A DNA stretch of 64,000 nt from Bryobacteraceae bacterium (lineage in GTDB: Bacteria > Acidobacteriota > Terriglobia > Bryobacterales > Bryobacteraceae): assembly GCA_947458745.1 (NCBI GenBank), contig CANGYQ010000001.1, positions 1 to 64,000 on the forward strand. Direction: 5' to 3'. Positions 60,710 through 64,000 of this stretch are shown here, piece by piece. A model generated the notes under the pieces. That model had not been told where the DNA came from. It did no database searches and saw only the letters and a list, made by a program, of their open reading frames with translations. A program made the translations under genes and the position numbers. The first letter of the stretch is position 1, and each line of letters opens with the position of its first letter.

Positions 60710-62713
60710 ATGAAAATCTCGCGTTTGTTTCTCCCGCTCGCCGGCCTGATGCTCCTGGCCGCGCCGCCCAAATCCGGCATTGACCGGGCCGCGCTGGACC
60801 CCACGTGTAAGCCCTGCGACGACTTTTGGCGTTATGCCAACGGCGGCTGGGTGGACAAGAACCCGATTCCCGCTAAGTACCCGGTGTGGGGTAGCTTCGT
60901 CACGCTCGAGGAGCAGAACAGCGAGAAACTGCGAGGCATTCTGGAAGAATCCGCCAAGCAAACCTCCGGCCCGGCAGCCAAAGTGGGGGCCTATTACGCC
61001 GCTTGTCTCGACACCGCCGCGATGGACCGCCTGGGGCTGAAGCCGCTGGAACCAATGTTTGCGCGCATCGCCCAGATCAGCAACCTCAGTGGACTGTCGA
61101 ACGAAATTCTGGCGATGGAAAAGGTGAGCATCGCTGCTCCCATCACCGTGTACGCGGATTCCGACTACAAGAACTCCTCGCAAGTGATCATGATGCTGGA
61201 CGTCAGCGGCTTGTCACTGCCGGAGCGCGAGTATTACTTCAAGGATGACGACCGCTCCAAGAACATCCGCACTGAGTTCGTGAAACACATCGCCAAGATG
61301 CACGAACTGACCGGCGTCCCGGCCGATCAAGCGGCCAAGCTGGCCACAACAATCATGGCATTTGAGACCAAGCTGGCCGAAACGCGCATGAAGCTGGTGG
61401 ACCGCCGCAACCCGGACAATACCTACAACAAGACGGATCTGGCGGGCCTGAAGACCGCCGCCCCAGGCTTTAGCTGGAATGCACTGATTGACGCGGAAGG
61501 CCTTTCGCAGACGATCGCCATCAACGTGGAAGATATGGGCGCCTTGAAGGGCTTCGGCGAACGCCTGAAGGACACGCCGCTCGACACCTGGAAGGCGTAC
61601 CTCAAGTGGCGCTGGCTGAACTCGACCGCCGCGTCGCTCGCCAAAGCCTACCGCGACCAAAACTTCTACTTCAAGCGGACCGTGCTGGCGGGAGTGAAGG
61701 AAATGGAACCCCGCTGGCAGACCTGCTCGGCGGAGACGGACGGCGCCATGGGTGAGCAGTTGGGCCAGGTCTTCGTGGCCAAATACTTTCCGCCAGCCGC
61801 CAAGGCCCGCATGATGACGCTGGTGGAGAATATGCGCGCCACGCTCCGCGATGAGATTCCGGGCGTGCCCTTCATGGGCCCCGCAACCAAGAAGGCGGCC
61901 ATCGACAAGCTGAATTCGTTCTTCCCCAAGGTGGGCTACCCGGACAAGTGGCGTGACTATTCGGCCCTCACGATCACCCGCGACAACTTCTTCGCGAATG
62001 AATTGGCCAGCCGTGCTTTTGAGCATCGCTACACGATGAGCCAGGCGGGCAAGCCGGTGGATCGTGCCAAGTGGGGCATGACGCCGCCCACGGTGAACGC
62101 CTACTACAACCCTTCGCTGAATGAGATCGTCTTTCCCGCGGGCATCTTGCAGCCGCCCTTCTTTGACATGGAAGCCGACGACGCGGCCAACTACGGCGCG
62201 ATCGGAGCCGTGATCGGCCATGAGATGGGCCATGGCTTTGACGACCAGGGCAGCAAGTTTGACTCGCTCGGCAATCTGCGTGATTGGTGGACCGAAGAGG
62301 ACCGCAAGAAGTTCGACGAACGCGCCGCTTGCATCGTGGATCAGTTCGACACAATCGACGTGGGCGACGGGTTGAAGCACAACGGCCGCCTGGTGACCGG
62401 CGAAGCCATGGGCGATGTGGGCGGCCTCACCCTGGCCTACAAGGCCTACAAGCGCTCGCTGAAAGGCAAGGAAGGCCCGGTGATCGATGGCTTCACCGCG
62501 GACCAGCGCTTCTTCCTCGCATTTGCCCGGGTCTGGGGCATGCATGAGCGGCCGGAGCATCGCCGGATGGCGGTGCAGACTGATCCGCACCCCATCGCCA
62601 AATGGCGCGTGAACGGCACGCTGGCCAACATGCCGGAGTTCTTCGCCGCTTTCTCGTGCAAGCGCGGCCAAACGATGGTGCGGCCGGAAGAGAAGCGCTG
62701 CAAGCTCTGGTAG
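60710..62713 (+). CDS. M13-family (neprilysin-like) metallopeptidase
   Basis: 667 residues from MKISRLFLPLAG, a signal peptide ending near AAPPK. The zinc site is complete: HEMGH with the M13 pattern IGHEMGHGFDDQG (about 503-516) and the downstream Glu motif as GEAMGDVGG (about 563). The substrate-binding NAYYNPSLNEIVFPAGIL precedes it. Bacterial M13 enzymes (PepO-like) are periplasmic or extracellular oligopeptidases. Length is typical. It follows the gapA terminator. Confidence 0.95.
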   Translation: MKISRLFLPLAGLMLLAAPPKSGIDRAALDPTCKPCDDFWRYANGGWVDKNPIPAKYPVWGSFVTLEEQNSEKLRGILEESAKQTSGPAAKVGAYYAACLDTAAMDRLGLKPLEPMFARIAQISNLSGLSNEILAMEKVSIAAPITVYADSDYKNSSQVIMMLDVSGLSLPEREYYFKDDDRSKNIRTEFVKHIAKMHELTGVPADQAAKLATTIMAFETKLAETRMKLVDRRNPDNTYNKTDLAGLKTAAPGFSWNALIDAEGLSQTIAINVEDMGALKGFGERLKDTPLDTWKAYLKWRWLNSTAASLAKAYRDQNFYFKRTVLAGVKEMEPRWQTCSAETDGAMGEQLGQVFVAKYFPPAAKARMMTLVENMRATLRDEIPGVPFMGPATKKAAIDKLNSFFPKVGYPDKWRDYSALTITRDNFFANELASRAFEHRYTMSQAGKPVDRAKWGMTPPTVNAYYNPSLNEIVFPAGILQPPFFDMEADDAANYGAIGAVIGHEMGHGFDDQGSKFDSLGNLRDWWTEEDRKKFDERAACIVDQFDTIDVGDGLKHNGRLVTGEAMGDVGGLTLAYKAYKRSLKGKEGPVIDGFTADQRFFLAFARVWGMHERPEHRRMAVQTDPHPIAKWRVNGTLANMPEFFAAFSCKRGQTMVRPEEKRCKLW

Positions 62714-62784
62714 CCGCGCCCGCCGGGAAGGTGGTCTGGGGTAGACGCCAACTATCCGCCTCCGATTCGCGCTAGAACGGAGTA

Positions 62785-63663
62785 ATGAAGATTTTCGCGC
62801 TCCTGCTTATTCTGGCCAACTTGGTTCTGGCGCAATCACGCCGGGAGGTGCCGATGCTGGTGACGGTGCCGTGGCTCGAAAACTATCTGCCCCAGCCCGG
62901 CTTAGTGATCCTGCATGTGGGGTCGCAGAAGGACTACGACGCGGGCCACATCCCGGGCGCGCGGTTGGCGACGCTGGCTGATCTCTCGGTGACCGGTGAA
63001 GCGGGACTGCGCCTGGAACTGCCCGCGCCCGCCACGTTGAGCGCGGCCTTGGGCCGCCTGGGCATCACCCCGAATTCCCGCATCGTCATCTACCCGGCCA
63101 ATGAGTCGGTCCAGTCGGCCACCCGCGTCTGGTTGACGCTGGAATGGGCGGGGCTGGCGGCGCGGGCCTCATTGCTCGATGGCGGGTTGGCGGCCTGGCA
63201 GGCGGCGCAGAAGCCACTGGAGACCACGGCGCGCGCGGCGGCCGAAACGCCGGCTCCGGCAGTAGTTCCGCATCCGGAACTACTGGTCGACAGAAACTGG
63301 GTGCGGGACAACGGGCAAAAACCCACCGTCGCCCTGCTCGACGCCCGGCTGCCGCAGTTCTACACGGGCGCGGAACAGGGCATCGGCACCCGCCCCGGAC
63401 GCATTCCCGGTGCGCGCAATCTCCCGTTCCCCACGCTGCTGGATGCGGACCGCAAACTGAAGCCCGCCGCGGAACTGCGCCAGCTGTTCGCGGAAGCCGG
63501 CGTCACCGATAGCAAGCAGTTAGCGATCTACTGCCACATCGGGCAGCAAGCCACACTGCTCTACTTTGCGGCCAAGTCCGTCGGCTTTGAGCCCAAGCTC
63601 TACGACGGGTCCTTCCAGGAGTGGAGCATGCAGGCCGATTTTCCGGTTGCCACCGGCAAGTAG
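62785..63663 (+). CDS. Exported two-domain sulfurtransferase (rhodanese)
   Basis: A 292-residue protein with a signal peptide (MKIFALLLILANLVLAQ) and two rhodanese domains. The first (about 22-150, DAGHIPGARLA, DGGLAAWQ) lacks the catalytic Cys, with NESVQSA at the expected loop. The second (about 165-292) has YCHIGQQA, with the active Cys at about 250, and FQEWSMQ. This is the plan of thiosulfate/3-mercaptopyruvate sulfurtransferases. Export suggests a periplasmic sulfur-transfer or detoxification role. Confidence 0.92.
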   Translation: MKIFALLLILANLVLAQSRREVPMLVTVPWLENYLPQPGLVILHVGSQKDYDAGHIPGARLATLADLSVTGEAGLRLELPAPATLSAALGRLGITPNSRIVIYPANESVQSATRVWLTLEWAGLAARASLLDGGLAAWQAAQKPLETTARAAAETPAPAVVPHPELLVDRNWVRDNGQKPTVALLDARLPQFYTGAEQGIGTRPGRIPGARNLPFPTLLDADRKLKPAAELRQLFAEAGVTDSKQLAIYCHIGQQATLLYFAAKSVGFEPKLYDGSFQEWSMQADFPVATGK

Positions 63664-63724
63664 CGACGGCAGCCGTTAAGCGGCTTCGCCGCAATGACTC
63701 GGCGAGGTTCCCATTTAAAACCGC

Positions 63725-63755
63725 CAAAGCCCCGCGATGACTCGGCGGGGCTTTG
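63725..63755. terminator. Bidirectional terminator-like hairpin
   Basis: An 11-bp perfect stem CAAAGCCCCGC / GCGGGGCTTTG (63725-63735 with 63745-63755) lies between the convergent rhodanese and fumarylacetoacetate-hydrolase genes. Smaller related hairpins flank it: CGCCG...CGGCG near 63687-63704 and CCCCGC-CGA-GCGGGG at 63772-63786. T-runs are weak. Confidence 0.7.
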
Positions 63756-63797
63756 GGAGTTCACAGATTGACCCCGCCGAGCGGGGCTCTTCGCGGC

Positions 63798-64000
63798 TTA
63801 CTGCTCCGCGACGCAGGGGTTGGTGAGTTCGCCGATGCCTTCGATGAAGACGGTCATTACTTCGCCTGGCTTCAGCCAACGCGGGGGCTTGTGGCCCAGG
63901 CCGACGCCGGGAGGGGTGCCGGTGGAGATCACGTCGCCGGGTTCGAAGGTGAAGACCTTCGAGAGGTGCTCCACCAATTCCGGGATGCCGAAGATCAGTT
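63798..64000 (-). CDS. Fumarylacetoacetate hydrolase-family protein (C-terminal part, continues beyond window)
   Basis: An open frame reads leftward from the right edge to a TAA at 63798-63800, coding about 66 residues. It contains [30 protein letters not shown] and the end [24 protein letters not shown] is the signature C-terminal motif of FAH-family hydrolases/decarboxylases. The start and N-terminal two thirds lie outside the window. Confidence 0.88.
   Translation of the reverse strand, partial: LIFGIPELVEHLSKVFTFEPGDVISTGTPPGVGLGHKPPRWLKPGEVMTVFIEGIGELTNPCVAEQ

Overview
The window is about 64 kb of high-GC bacterial chromosome with tightly packed genes. The gene content points to an Acidobacteriota genome, most likely Bryobacterales/'Solibacteres'. 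This is inferred from family content, not from a marker gene. The pointers are a PadR regulator paired with a very long orphan MacB-like permease (the acidobacterial ADOP arrangement), several TonB-dependent receptors with an N-terminal carboxypeptidase-regulatory-like domain, a PEP-CTERM protein, DUF4159, and short REP-like palindromes. I found no rRNA, tRNA, CRISPR array, phage, transposase or replication origin.

Layout. 1-5 kb: the end of an unknown gene, a PIN-like DUF5615 gene, then a leftward ABC operon (two FtsX-type permeases, HlyD adaptor, LolD/MacB-type ATPase). 5-16 kb: tadA, two small exported proteins, a large Oar-like receptor, two aldo/keto reductases flanking an alpha/beta hydrolase and a LytS/LytTR two-component pair, an SMP-30 lactonase and a DUF4159 protein. 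16.5-26.7 kb: mutL, then an unusual leftward export operon with THREE different HlyD-type adaptors, one MacB-type permease and one TolC protein but no ATPase; two adaptors carry long Gly/Ser- or Gly/Met-rich inserts. 26.8-29.3 kb: an ECF-type metal importer (NikK-, CbiM/NikM-, NikL- and CbiQ-like), again without its ATPase, behind a NikR-like dyad. 29.5-32.2 kb: a toxin-antitoxin patch with a MazF remnant, vapBC, a decayed hicA beside an intact hicB, a tiny hydrophobic ORF, an antitoxin tail fragment and parDE; each intact module has its own palindrome. 32.3-38.4 kb: conserved housekeeping block clpX-lon-engB-rho, all leftward. 38.5-46.2 kb: TonB receptor, GT-C glycosyltransferase, histidine kinase/NarL regulator pair, and a divergent PEP-CTERM protein. 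46.2-55.5 kb: WD40 protein and intradiol dioxygenase, a TonB receptor behind a MerR-type promoter, a methyltransferase, a YhcG/DUF1016 nuclease, the PadR-ADOP pair and an orphan BrnA-like antitoxin. 55.5-64 kb: exported OmlA-like protein, CPBP protease, GHMP sugar kinase, two divergent DoxX proteins, gapA, an M13 metalloprotease, a two-domain rhodanese, and the end of a fumarylacetoacetate hydrolase gene.

Working together. The window is rich in envelope traffic: three export or permease systems, three TonB receptors, one metal importer and many exported proteins. Two transport operons (18.6-26.7 kb and 26.8-29.2 kb) lack a local ATPase, so they must borrow one encoded elsewhere. The points most worth a second look are the triple-adaptor operon, the NikR-like and MerR-like control regions, and the layered toxin-antitoxin patch.
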